Shown: positions 42,990-51,115 of the stretch, piece after piece
Layout: each line of letters opens with the position of its first letter
Position numbering within the stretch: position 1 is the stretch's first letter
Source of the DNA: Desulfovibrio sp. JC010
GTDB taxonomy: Bacteria; Desulfobacterota; Desulfovibrionia; Desulfovibrionales; Desulfovibrionaceae
Reading direction: 5' to 3'
DNA: 64,000 nt
NCBI RefSeq assembly: GCF_010470675.1
Contig: NZ_VOIQ01000007.1
Location: 55,188-119,187 of the forward strand
Position numbers and translations under genes: made by a program
Notes under the pieces: generated by a model
The model's database searches: none
What the model was told of the DNA's origin: nothing
Seen by the model: the letters and a program-made list of their open reading frames with translations, nothing else

Positions 42990-43281
42990 AACCTACGTTT
43001 CCGCAGAGGAATACGCCCAGATCAGCAAGACTGCGCAGCAGTGCAGTCTTTCGCTGTCCGCTTTTGCCAAGGCCGTGTGTCTTGGGCATGAGATCAAAAG
43101 CAAAACTGACCAGCAGGCCCGGCGGGATATGTTGAAAGTCAATGCAGATCAGGGCCGTCTGGGTGGGCTGCTCAAGATGTTTATTATGGATGATACCCCG
43201 CAGCGGAAAGATGCGGAAAGACTGCTTGATGAGATACACCAGCTTCAGAAAGAAATAGTTCAGAAGGTCCGAACCATATGA
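42946..43281 (+). CDS. mobC: Relaxosome accessory protein MobC-like
   Basis: 111 residues from the ATG at 42946 (AAGG 8 nt upstream); the ATG at 42964 is an alternative. YVSAEEYAQISKTAQQCSLSLSAFAK is the ribbon-helix-helix region typical of MobC proteins, followed by a helical tail. It binds oriT and helps the relaxase. Overlaps both the Rha gene and the relaxase gene (ATGA). Confidence 0.8.
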   Translation: MNPVEIMPSKKQVIKTYVSAEEYAQISKTAQQCSLSLSAFAKAVCLGHEIKSKTDQQARRDMLKVNADQGRLGGLLKMFIMDDTPQRKDAERLLDEIHQLQKEIVQKVRTI

Positions 43282-44897
43282 TTAGTCGCAGGATTTCTTG
43301 CAAGCCGCAGAATGACAATTATCGGCGATTGGCCGATTACATTGCCGACGCCAAGCACAAGGGTGAAAAGACCTTGATGTCTTGGTGTGCCGGTTGTTGG
43401 GCGGGTGAAGATTATGAGTTGGCGATTCAGGAGGTCCTCGATACTCAGGATCTGAATCAGCGCACACGCAAGGAAAAGACCTATCATCTTATCGTGTCCT
43501 TCAGGCCAGAAGATGAATCCGTCCTTACGGAGAAGGACTTCAAAGAGATCGAGCAGGAGTTCTCCAAGGCCTTGGGCTTTGAGGAGCACCAACGGCATTG
43601 TGGTGTCCACAAGAATACTAACAACATCCATATGCATATCGCATACAACATGATTCATCCAGATAAGTTGACCCGTTACGAGCCTTACCGGGATTTCTAC
43701 AAACGCGACCGGCTGCACCGTGAGCTGGAGCAGAAGTTCGGCTTGCAGTTCGATAACGGCAGGCAGAAGGATCAGGAGCCGAAGCGTAGCAATGACCGGG
43801 CTGCTACCTATGAAGCTCATTCCGGCCAGCAGTCTTTTGATTCATACGTGAAGGAGCGCAAGGACTTTATTTTGGAGGCCTTGGAAAAGGCGCAGGACTG
43901 GCACGAATTTCATATGTCCTTGGCTGAGATCGGTATCGAAGTCCGTCTGCGCGGGAATGGTTGCAGCATCAAGGACCGTCATTCCAAGACGGCCATCAAA
44001 GCCAGTCGGCTTGATCGTGATTTTACCAAGTCCAAGCTTGAGGCGCAGCTTGGCCGCTACCAGTATACCAAGGGCATAGTGGTGAATGAGAAGGATCGGT
44101 ATGTTGCCCGGCCTCTGCATAAACATCGGGGAGAGCTTTACGCTGAATACCGGGCTGCCGTTGCCGGGAGGAAAAAAGCATACGAGGATCTGCGCGAAGA
44201 GCAGGATGGCCGCTGGCAGCAGGCCAGCTCCTATTGGGACGGTAAGATTAAGGCTCTCAGGAATGACAAAAAGCTCAGAATCAAAGATCGTAGCCGGCTA
44301 ATTGTTCTCGCTGCCGGCAGAAAGACTGAGGCCATTGAAGCACTCAAAAAAGAAATGTCCGGAAAGCGAGCGGAACTGCGTCAGGAAACGCCGTTCAACC
44401 GCTGGAACGACTTTTTGAAATGGAAGGCTGAGAGCGGTGATGAAAAAGCTCTTCAGGTCCTGCGCTCGAAGAAAGAGCCGATCCAAAGCAATCCTTCTCC
44501 TGTTTTTGATGTGCCGGCATCAAAAGTTTCTGAGCTGAAGCTCAAGCAGAGCAATTTTAGATCTGATCCAAGTTTGGCGTGGAAGGATAAGCGCAGGTTG
44601 TTATCCATTTCCAAAATGCTTCAGTTGCAGGCCGAAGAAGCCAAACGCACGGACGATCCCAGAAAGCGTAATCTGGATCAAATGACATGGCGTGTTGATT
44701 CGTCAGGGAACGTGCTTTACACATTGAAGAATGGTTCCATGGTCAAGGACAATGGAGATAAGATATTCTTCAGTGTGAATGATCCTGCGGCTGCTCATGT
44801 GGCGCAGGGATTTGCGCGGATGATGTTTGGGCGGAATGTTAAGGTTTCTGGGAATGAGATTGGGCGTAGGAATATTACTAGAAATATTATGAAATAG
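43278..44897 (+). CDS. Conjugative relaxase, MOBP-type
   Basis: 539 residues. The N-terminal relaxase domain has the metal-binding three-His signature (HKNTNNIHMHIAYNMIHP). A catalytic Tyr near the N-terminus is likely among the tyrosines of NYRRLADYIADA. The C-terminal half is basic and helical without a primase domain. It nicks oriT and pilots the strand into the recipient. Start overlaps mobC by 4 nt. Confidence 0.9.
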   Translation: MISRRISCKPQNDNYRRLADYIADAKHKGEKTLMSWCAGCWAGEDYELAIQEVLDTQDLNQRTRKEKTYHLIVSFRPEDESVLTEKDFKEIEQEFSKALGFEEHQRHCGVHKNTNNIHMHIAYNMIHPDKLTRYEPYRDFYKRDRLHRELEQKFGLQFDNGRQKDQEPKRSNDRAATYEAHSGQQSFDSYVKERKDFILEALEKAQDWHEFHMSLAEIGIEVRLRGNGCSIKDRHSKTAIKASRLDRDFTKSKLEAQLGRYQYTKGIVVNEKDRYVARPLHKHRGELYAEYRAAVAGRKKAYEDLREEQDGRWQQASSYWDGKIKALRNDKKLRIKDRSRLIVLAAGRKTEAIEALKKEMSGKRAELRQETPFNRWNDFLKWKAESGDEKALQVLRSKKEPIQSNPSPVFDVPASKVSELKLKQSNFRSDPSLAWKDKRRLLSISKMLQLQAEEAKRTDDPRKRNLDQMTWRVDSSGNVLYTLKNGSMVKDNGDKIFFSVNDPAAAHVAQGFARMMFGRNVKVSGNEIGRRNITRNIMK

Positions 44898-44969
44898 AAT
44901 TCATTCCTATATTGACTTCTTTCTTTATATTCACCTATGGATATAGGGAATAATAATGGAGTCTGTATT

Positions 44970-46037
44970 ATGGAAAATGAATTAAATTTTGAAGATGTTG
45001 AAGGTTCGGAAGAAAGTGAACACGTGCAGTATGATATTGCATCATATCCTTCTGACTTAACACTCTCCGGTATAAATGAAATGTGGGACCGCGAGGCATT
45101 GGTGATACCCAAATTTCAAAGAAAATTTGTATGGAAAATTTCTCAAGCTTCACTGCTTATTGATTCGTTTTTAAGCGGCTTACCTGTTCCTCCTATTTTT
45201 TTGTATATTAATCGCAAAAATGAAAATCTTGTCATTGATGGGCAGCAACGGATTATGTCTATTGTTTATTTTCTCAATGGCTATTTTGGACAAGAGGATT
45301 CCAAATCAAGGAAAAGAGTTTTTCGTCTTAAGCTCTCTGAAGGACATCCATACAATAATATGTCTTTTGAAGATCTTCCTGACGACGAACAACGCAAATT
45401 ACAGTATTCTACAGTTCTGCGTGCGATTAACATTAAACAGTTAGACCCAGATGATGAGGGGTCGAGTGCTTATCATATTTTTGAAAGATTGAACACTGGT
45501 GGTACTCCGCTGAGTTCTCAAGAAATTCGTAACTGCGTTTTTGAGGGTGCCCTTGCGAATAAACTTGTTGAAATGAATAAGGATGAGGATTGGAGGAAAA
45601 TTTTAGGCCGAGAAACTCCTGATGCACACCAGAAAGATGTTGAGCTTCTGTTGCGTTTGTTTGCCTTTTACGAAAACAGGGAAAATTATGAAAAGCCCAT
45701 GAAAGAGTTTTTAAATAAAGCAATGAAGCGGCATCGTAATGCTGGAAGTGAAATAGTCTCTCGTTTTGAAAAATGTTTTTATGATGTGACAGCAGAAATA
45801 GTGGAACATTTAGGAGAAAAACCTTTTCATGTTAGAGGGCCATTGAATGGATCTGTGCTTGAGTCTGTAATGACGTGGTGTCTTTTGAATTATGATGATT
45901 ATGATGGTGAAATAAAAAAATCCTTCAAGGAAATGAAAACAGATCCATCTTTTGCTCCACTGACAACAAAAGGAACAACAGATACTAATACTGTTGCACA
46001 ACGCTACGCATTGGTTAATAAATATTTTTTGAGATAA
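44970..46037 (+). CDS. DUF262 protein (GmrSD/ParB-like nuclease fold)
   Basis: 355 residues from the ATG at 44970 (GGAG 8 nt upstream). DUF262 motifs: IPKFQRKFVWK, VIDGQQRI, and FERLNTGGTPLSSQEIRNC. DUF262 domains form the GmrS-like half of modification-dependent restriction enzymes and are common in defence islands. No GmrD-like DUF1524 domain is seen. The next gene, 9 nt away, encodes a HEPN-type protein, so they are probably a pair. AT-rich. Confidence 0.83.
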   Translation: MENELNFEDVEGSEESEHVQYDIASYPSDLTLSGINEMWDREALVIPKFQRKFVWKISQASLLIDSFLSGLPVPPIFLYINRKNENLVIDGQQRIMSIVYFLNGYFGQEDSKSRKRVFRLKLSEGHPYNNMSFEDLPDDEQRKLQYSTVLRAINIKQLDPDDEGSSAYHIFERLNTGGTPLSSQEIRNCVFEGALANKLVEMNKDEDWRKILGRETPDAHQKDVELLLRLFAFYENRENYEKPMKEFLNKAMKRHRNAGSEIVSRFEKCFYDVTAEIVEHLGEKPFHVRGPLNGSVLESVMTWCLLNYDDYDGEIKKSFKEMKTDPSFAPLTTKGTTDTNTVAQRYALVNKYFLR

Positions 46038-46046
46038 TTGGTAGTT

Positions 46047-46556
46047 ATGCCTTATTCAGCTAGGTTTACGCATGCAGATGATTTAATCGCAGATATTAGT
46101 AATCTACAGAGATCTTCTGAGCCTATGCTAAAGTCTAAATATGCCGGTGTGGTTTCGGTGCTAGCGGCAAGCGTCTATGAGTGTGCAGTAAAGAAAATAC
46201 TTCTTTCTTTTGCTAGGTCACGAGACCAAGTTTTTTTTAATTATGTGCAAAAGAGTTTTTCAAAAATCAATGCTAGAATCGCGATAAAAAGTCTTAAAAA
46301 TGATTATTTAAAGAATTTTGGTGATGCGTATAGAGATGCATTCAGTGATTTGCTGGAGACTGAAGATGATTTGTATTTGAGGAATACAGGGAAAAGCATA
46401 ACCAGTTCATATTCAAACTTAATTATTTGGAGACATGCTTTTGTTCACGATGCAGAATGTCCCATTAATGCGACGTTAGAGGAAGCTATTGAAAGTTATG
46501 AGCTGGGGAAGAAAGTTATTGAGTGCTTTTATGTTAGCACTACTTCTATTTCATGA
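46047..46556 (+). CDS. HEPN-like protein (RiboL-PSP-HEPN type)
   Basis: 169 residues from the ATG at 46047. Helical protein with an R-x4-H sequence (RHAFVHD), the RNase signature of HEPN domains, and the SVLAASVYECAVKKILL helix typical of the RiboL-PSP/MAE_28990 group. Likely an RNase toxin or RNA-binding effector working with the DUF262 protein. Confidence 0.68.
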   Translation: MPYSARFTHADDLIADISNLQRSSEPMLKSKYAGVVSVLAASVYECAVKKILLSFARSRDQVFFNYVQKSFSKINARIAIKSLKNDYLKNFGDAYRDAFSDLLETEDDLYLRNTGKSITSSYSNLIIWRHAFVHDAECPINATLEEAIESYELGKKVIECFYVSTTSIS

Positions 46557-46577
46557 AATTTAACATGTAACAAATGG

Positions 46578-46607
46578 AGCAGGAATCCCCCCTCAGAGTT
46601 TCCTGCT
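46578..46607. terminator. Hairpin between convergent gene blocks
   Basis: AGCAGGAA pairs with TTCCTGCT (8 bp, 14-nt loop) between the HEPN gene and the end of the minus-strand transfer operon. No long T run, so a weak or bidirectional terminator. Confidence 0.4.
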
Positions 46608-47163
46608 ACCTAGCAATACCCTTGCCCTTAGCATTCCCAATGCCGAGGGCTTTTTTCTGTAGTTTGATGTAAGTTTCGTTTGCAATTTTGAGATTGGTTT
46701 TGCGCTGTCGGAGGATGTTTTTTTCTTCGTGGGAGCCGTCAGACTTGAGGCGGTTGGTCAGTCTGGCCTGATGGCTTTTGATGAATTCCCTGAAGCCGTC
46801 CATCGGCAGGCCGCCTTGCTTTCTTTTGCCGGAAAATGCAGCAGTCACTTTTTGATATGTTTCACTGTCATGGACAAGCTCCAGCGATTGTCTGGCTTCT
46901 TGGAGCTGAGTTAAGCCCGGCTTGATGCTGTTGACCATTTCAGCCGAGTTGGCGAATTCTTTTTCTTGAATCAGGGCAATCTGTTCAGCTTCCAAGATGG
47001 CTTTAGGATCTTTGGCTTCGGCCAGCTCCTTGAACATGTCTAATGTGTCTTTAAGGCCATTCTGGAAAGCGAGAGCCTCAGGGGTATTTTCCTTTTGTTG
47101 GTACGATTTCCAATCATCACTCAGTTTTATGGAGAGTTTAATTAATAAGCCAGTCTTCGCCAT
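46606..47163 (-). CDS. Hypothetical protein, 185 aa
   Basis: Soluble, helical, Lys/Glu-rich; the C-terminus is basic (ALGIGNAKGKGIAR). No recognised domain. Its start overlaps the previous gene by 26 nt, so it belongs to the long minus-strand transfer operon, at its very end. A role in DNA transfer or element maintenance is only guilt by association. Confidence 0.6.
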   Translation of the reverse strand: MAKTGLLIKLSIKLSDDWKSYQQKENTPEALAFQNGLKDTLDMFKELAEAKDPKAILEAEQIALIQEKEFANSAEMVNSIKPGLTQLQEARQSLELVHDSETYQKVTAAFSGKRKQGGLPMDGFREFIKSHQARLTNRLKSDGSHEEKNILRQRKTNLKIANETYIKLQKKALGIGNAKGKGIAR

Positions 47164-47365
47164 ACTTTTCTACAGCCTCCGAAAGGTCTACTTTTGATTT
47201 TTTAAGTTCTTCTAATCCAATAACATCCTTTAATGCCTGAGCTAAATGAGGAGCCATAGGAAGCTTGTAGCGCAGCTCGTAAGCTTCATCATGTTTTCCT
47301 TCAGCATCCAGTCTTCTGATTTCCTGAATGATTTTGAATTCTTCTTCACGGGTGTATTTTGCCAT
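47138..47365 (-). CDS. Hypothetical protein, 75 aa
   Basis: Small helical protein (TREEEFKIIQEIRRLDAEGK, then LPMAPHLAQALKDVIGLEEL) with AGGAG upstream of the start (reverse of TCTCCTG). No TM, no known family. Overlaps the downstream 185-aa gene. Could be a small DNA-processing or partition factor; nothing in the sequence decides. Confidence 0.6.
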   Translation of the reverse strand: MAKYTREEEFKIIQEIRRLDAEGKHDEAYELRYKLPMAPHLAQALKDVIGLEELKKSKVDLSEAVEKYGEDWLIN

Positions 47366-47384
47366 ACGTTTCTCCTGTTATGGG

Positions 47385-48254
47385 TTAGTCGGCGGCAGGG
47401 AAGTATTCCTGAGCCTTGTCTGTTAATTCTTGTTGCCTTGGGCGTTTGTCGTCAGGGTAATTCATTAGATTCTGAAAGTAGTCATGGTCAAAGTCAATTT
47501 TTTTACTGAAAAAAGTTTTGCCATTGTATGTGAGTTTCAATTCCATACTCTCAGTAAGGCCATTTTCCGAAGTCATGGTCTGGCGGTGTTTGGTAAACCA
47601 GAATTCGATTTCAGAATATTTTTTAGTTTTTACCCATTCTCCTTCGAATATGATGTTTGGACAGTGCTTTTTGATTGTCTCGCGTAGATTTTGGTCTACT
47701 ATTCTTTGTCCATATAGAGAGTGGTTGTTGGCCATGTATGCGAAGATCCATGGAACGTTCATGGCGTTGGCCCCGAAATAAAGATAGCCTTCAGATGATT
47801 TGTACTCTTTAAGCATTCTGCCTGCCAGCTTTCCGGTTATATATATTCCTGTGGACTTGGAAAGTATGAATGCTATCTGATCAAAACAATTGCGAATGAT
47901 TGATATTATTTGTTTTCCCTTTTCGCCCTTGGATTTTCTTTTCATGTCTTTGGTCAAAGAGCGGTTGGGATTTGCTAGACTACAATATTCAAATGCCTGA
48001 GCATCGTAGTCTGCAACGTCAGAAATTGAGCGTGTGCAATGCTTCCCATAAGGATAGTCTGTGTTCTTCAGTCTTTTGTATAGGCCGATAATTTGGACAG
48101 GGTTATTGCAATCTGGACATACTGCGTATTGCACTATTTCACCTTTGTCATTGGGTTGGTAGAAAGGGTAGGCCTTTCTTGTCATGCTTTCGAATTTATT
48201 AATCGAAATGCGTTCATATCCACGTTCATCGGTGTACAATTTGAATATATCCAT
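47385..48254 (-). CDS. Hypothetical protein with CPDC zinc-knuckle-like N-terminus
   Basis: 289 residues from the ATG at 48254 (a GTG 6 nt earlier is possible). CPDC at about residues 46-49, followed by GLYKRLKNTDYPYGKHCTRS, may bind zinc. The rest is soluble and mixed alpha/beta. Not recognised. The start is 2 nt after the stop of the upstream small gene, so it is translationally coupled. Confidence 0.6.
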   Translation of the reverse strand: MDIFKLYTDERGYERISINKFESMTRKAYPFYQPNDKGEIVQYAVCPDCNNPVQIIGLYKRLKNTDYPYGKHCTRSISDVADYDAQAFEYCSLANPNRSLTKDMKRKSKGEKGKQIISIIRNCFDQIAFILSKSTGIYITGKLAGRMLKEYKSSEGYLYFGANAMNVPWIFAYMANNHSLYGQRIVDQNLRETIKKHCPNIIFEGEWVKTKKYSEIEFWFTKHRQTMTSENGLTESMELKLTYNGKTFFSKKIDFDHDYFQNLMNYPDDKRPRQQELTDKAQEYFPAAD

Positions 48255-48256
48255 GT

Positions 48257-48523
48257 TCACTCATCTTGTTCGTCCAGAGCAGGGAATTTTAAGCCATGCC
48301 TGTTGTTAACACTGATCCACCATTTTGATGGCAGCGGAGGAATATTCCCGTTTGACTCTGCAAACTTAAGGCAATGTAGTACCGTCCGCAAGCCGAGTGA
48401 AAATTTGTGCTCATTGTCCTGCATGGCAAAGAACAATTCCTCTTCGCAATTTGCACATCCTTCATGAGGAGTTTTTCCAGAAATATTATCAGCCCTATTT
48501 GCGAGTATTTTTGTATGATCCAT
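48257..48523 (-). CDS. Hypothetical protein, 88 aa
   Basis: From the ATG at 48523; the longer frame runs back into the 3' part of the primase-like gene and is less likely. GCANCEEEL gives one CxxC; the C-terminus has WWISVNNRHGLKF. No TM, no known family. Part of the minus-strand transfer operon. Confidence 0.5.
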   Translation of the reverse strand: MDHTKILANRADNISGKTPHEGCANCEEELFFAMQDNEHKFSLGLRTVLHCLKFAESNGNIPPLPSKWWISVNNRHGLKFPALDEQDE

Positions 48524-48572
48524 TTGTTTGTCCCTTTTATTTAAGCGGCCCCCCTCAGGCCCGCTTGTTAAT

Positions 48573-50876
48573 TTACATTGCCATTGCCTTGGCTTGTTCC
48601 TGTTTCTGAGCCGTTCTTTGCTGCCTCTTAAAAAGCCCGGCAAGCTGACTTTTCACTTCCTCAAGTCCACTGGACTGATGCAGGTCGTTGAAGTCGCTCA
48701 GGCCTTGCTCTCTTTCTTCCGCTGTGAATTTGGGAACAATTGCTGTCCCGCCAACAGCCCAAGCTGCTTTCTCGGCTTTTTCGACACCTATATTGTTTTT
48801 AAGGTGATGATCATTGTCGCCTACGATGGCAATCTGGCATTGCGGATAGGTTTCTTTCAGGGCTTTGGCGACCGGCTTAAGATTTGAAGCATCAAAAGCC
48901 ACAACTGTCGGCTCTTTGGTTGCCATGTGCACACTTGCAGCTGTGGCGTATCCTTCAGCGATGAGGATTTTATTACTCCCGTTGAACTTGCTTTCAGGAT
49001 CAATGGCATGGAACATCCCCGCCTTCAGGCCGCCTTTTTCGAAGAGCTTGCCTTCCGGGGTGATGGTTTGCAGGGTGTGGATATGTCCGCGCACATCGTG
49101 ACCGGGTACAAGCAGATCTCCGCGCTCGTTGACCTTGACCCCGTATGCCGGAACACCTTTTTTTACGAGGTATTCCTGCTGCCCGGTGGCCCATTTGGCG
49201 TTGGTAAACTTGGCAAAGGAACGTTTGGAGGCCTTCTCACGCTGCTCGGCGAGAGCTTTTTCACGCTCGATCTTTTTTTGGGCTGCCTGTGCTTTGAGCT
49301 GGGCCTTTTGTTCTTCGGTGAGCTCAAGGCCATCAGCTTTCCAATTCATTTTCAGGCCGGTCTTGTGATTCTGAATGAATCCTGCTGGATGGGCATCAAG
49401 GAATCCTTTGTATGCACCGTCTCTTGAATTGGGCTTGCCATCGATGACCGGCACGCGCTGGAGCGTTCCGTCCATGATCGGCTGCTGGCCTTGAAGATCA
49501 AGTTCGGCTTCCTGCAGGGCTTTGGCGAACTCCTGCACGGCATTTGTCTGCGGAGCATGAACTTTTTCTTTGGGCAACCATCTCTCAAGAGGTTTGAGGT
49601 CTGTCCCGCTGGCAGCGAACCAGAGTTTTTCGGACTTGTCCCAGCGTGCGCCGAGCTTTTTGGCCTGCCCTTTCTCCGAGTACGGAACATTGAGATAGGT
49701 CTTTTCAGTGGCTGGCTTCGGTTCCTGCACTTCTTCTTTCTGCTGTGCTACGGCTTTGTTTTCCGGCAGCCATGCATTGAATTTTTGCAGGTCGGTTCCT
49801 TCAGGAGCGAACCACATTTTTTGATCCTTGTCCCACTTGGCACCGAGATTCTTTGCTTCGTTCTTTTCAGAGAAAGGAACTTTGAGCCAAGTCTTGCCGT
49901 TCTCCGGAACCCCGTATTTTGCTTCGCGCTGCTCCAGTTTTTCCTTACCCGGACCGGAAACCGACATGCCTTGCTCCTTGGTTGTTTCCATGCTGCGTTC
50001 TTTTTCAAAGCCGAGGGTGTAATCCTTGATCTTTTCTGCTCCTTGGCAGGCGCGGACGATCTCAAAAGGATCTTCCTTCAGTACTTTGACCCAGCTTTTT
50101 ACATAGCTGGCATGCTGATTCGGATCATGACTGAGGCCGATTTCCGCGCTGGTCATCCAGCTTGCGATTTCTGCGCGGAGTTCTTCCTTGGCGTAGATTT
50201 CCGAGCCGAAAGGGCCGAACTCACGGTCCAGCCGGGATTCATGGCCGGTCCAGTGTCCCAGCTCGTGCAGGGCGGTGCTGTAGTATTTGTCCGAGCTGTC
50301 AAAAGCAGCCTGCGGCGGCATGTGAATCTCATCTTTTGCCGGGGTGTAATATGCCCGGTCACGTTGATCATGGGTGATGTTTGCTCCGGAGTTCTCCAAA
50401 ATGGCTTCCGCGCGGTCGTCCGGATTCCATGAGATCTCCCGGCCATCCCATTCAGGAATGCCGTCAATCTGGCTGGCGTGGAAGACATTGAAGAATCGTT
50501 TGACCGGCTTGGCGTTCTCAACCCGTTCTGTTTTTACGTTTCCGTCCTCATCGAGCACAGGTTTACCGTTTTCATCTTTAACCTCATTTATTGCGTCATA
50601 TTGCCAATAAACAAGCGTCTGGGATTTGGCTCCTCTGCGGACCTGCCAGCCCTGTGATTCCGCCTGCTTGTAGGTCATGAATCTGGGATCATTGAGGCCG
50701 TCGGAACTGAGCATGACCTGATTGAATCCCCGGTAGACATTCCCTGTTACCGGGTTGAAGGCGGGCTGATATTCTCCCGCCTTCCATGGCCGCTGCCACG
50801 GTGCGGTTCCATTCTCCAGCTTTTCGATGATCTTATCAGCGAAACGTTGGTAGTAGTCTGATTTTCCTTTAGCCAT
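48573..50876 (-). CDS. ArdC-zincin-TOPRIM fusion (anti-restriction/primase-like)
   Basis: 767 residues from the ATG at 50876 (GAGGC upstream; a longer frame overlaps the small upstream gene). Order: ArdC-type ssDNA-binding N-terminal domain (PWQRPWKAGEYQPAFNPVTG), zincin-like domain with H204-E-L-G-H208 and HESRLDRE, two DUF5710 repeats (LGAKWDKDQKMWFAPEGTDL and LGARWDKSEKLWFAASGTDL), then a TOPRIM domain (ILIAEGYATAASVH, AIVGDNDHH). ArdC and TraC-like proteins protect or prime the incoming single strand in the recipient. Both roles may be joined here. Confidence 0.85.
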   Translation of the reverse strand: MAKGKSDYYQRFADKIIEKLENGTAPWQRPWKAGEYQPAFNPVTGNVYRGFNQVMLSSDGLNDPRFMTYKQAESQGWQVRRGAKSQTLVYWQYDAINEVKDENGKPVLDEDGNVKTERVENAKPVKRFFNVFHASQIDGIPEWDGREISWNPDDRAEAILENSGANITHDQRDRAYYTPAKDEIHMPPQAAFDSSDKYYSTALHELGHWTGHESRLDREFGPFGSEIYAKEELRAEIASWMTSAEIGLSHDPNQHASYVKSWVKVLKEDPFEIVRACQGAEKIKDYTLGFEKERSMETTKEQGMSVSGPGKEKLEQREAKYGVPENGKTWLKVPFSEKNEAKNLGAKWDKDQKMWFAPEGTDLQKFNAWLPENKAVAQQKEEVQEPKPATEKTYLNVPYSEKGQAKKLGARWDKSEKLWFAASGTDLKPLERWLPKEKVHAPQTNAVQEFAKALQEAELDLQGQQPIMDGTLQRVPVIDGKPNSRDGAYKGFLDAHPAGFIQNHKTGLKMNWKADGLELTEEQKAQLKAQAAQKKIEREKALAEQREKASKRSFAKFTNAKWATGQQEYLVKKGVPAYGVKVNERGDLLVPGHDVRGHIHTLQTITPEGKLFEKGGLKAGMFHAIDPESKFNGSNKILIAEGYATAASVHMATKEPTVVAFDASNLKPVAKALKETYPQCQIAIVGDNDHHLKNNIGVEKAEKAAWAVGGTAIVPKFTAEEREQGLSDFNDLHQSSGLEEVKSQLAGLFKRQQRTAQKQEQAKAMAM

Positions 50877-50880
50877 ATGT

Positions 50881-51093
50881 TTATGCCTCCATTTCTGCGT
50901 CTTCAGGGTCAAAGGGATCGAAAGACGCGTCTTCCGCTTCTTCAGCCGAGATTGCGGTTTCCTCAAAAGCCCCCATGTGGTCGGCCAGCTCTGGATCAAC
51001 TTCCATGGCCGCGCCGGGGTTTTCTTCCAGCTCTTTAACGAGCAGGTTCGCCTGTTCATTCATGTGTGTTTTGATTTCATCAGTTTCGGGCAT
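50881..51093 (-). CDS. Small acidic protein, 70 aa
   Basis: From the ATG at 51093 with AGGAG 6 nt upstream; a longer frame to 51150 overlaps topB. Very acidic, especially the end (AEEAEDASFDPFDPEDAEME). No known domain. An acidic DNA mimic or chaperone for the neighbouring DNA-binding protein is conceivable but unsupported. Lies 4 nt before the ArdC/primase gene and 22 nt after topB. Confidence 0.6.
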   Translation of the reverse strand: MPETDEIKTHMNEQANLLVKELEENPGAAMEVDPELADHMGAFEETAISAEEAEDASFDPFDPEDAEMEA

Positions 51094-51115
51094 GGTTTCT
51101 CCTTGGTTTTGTTGG

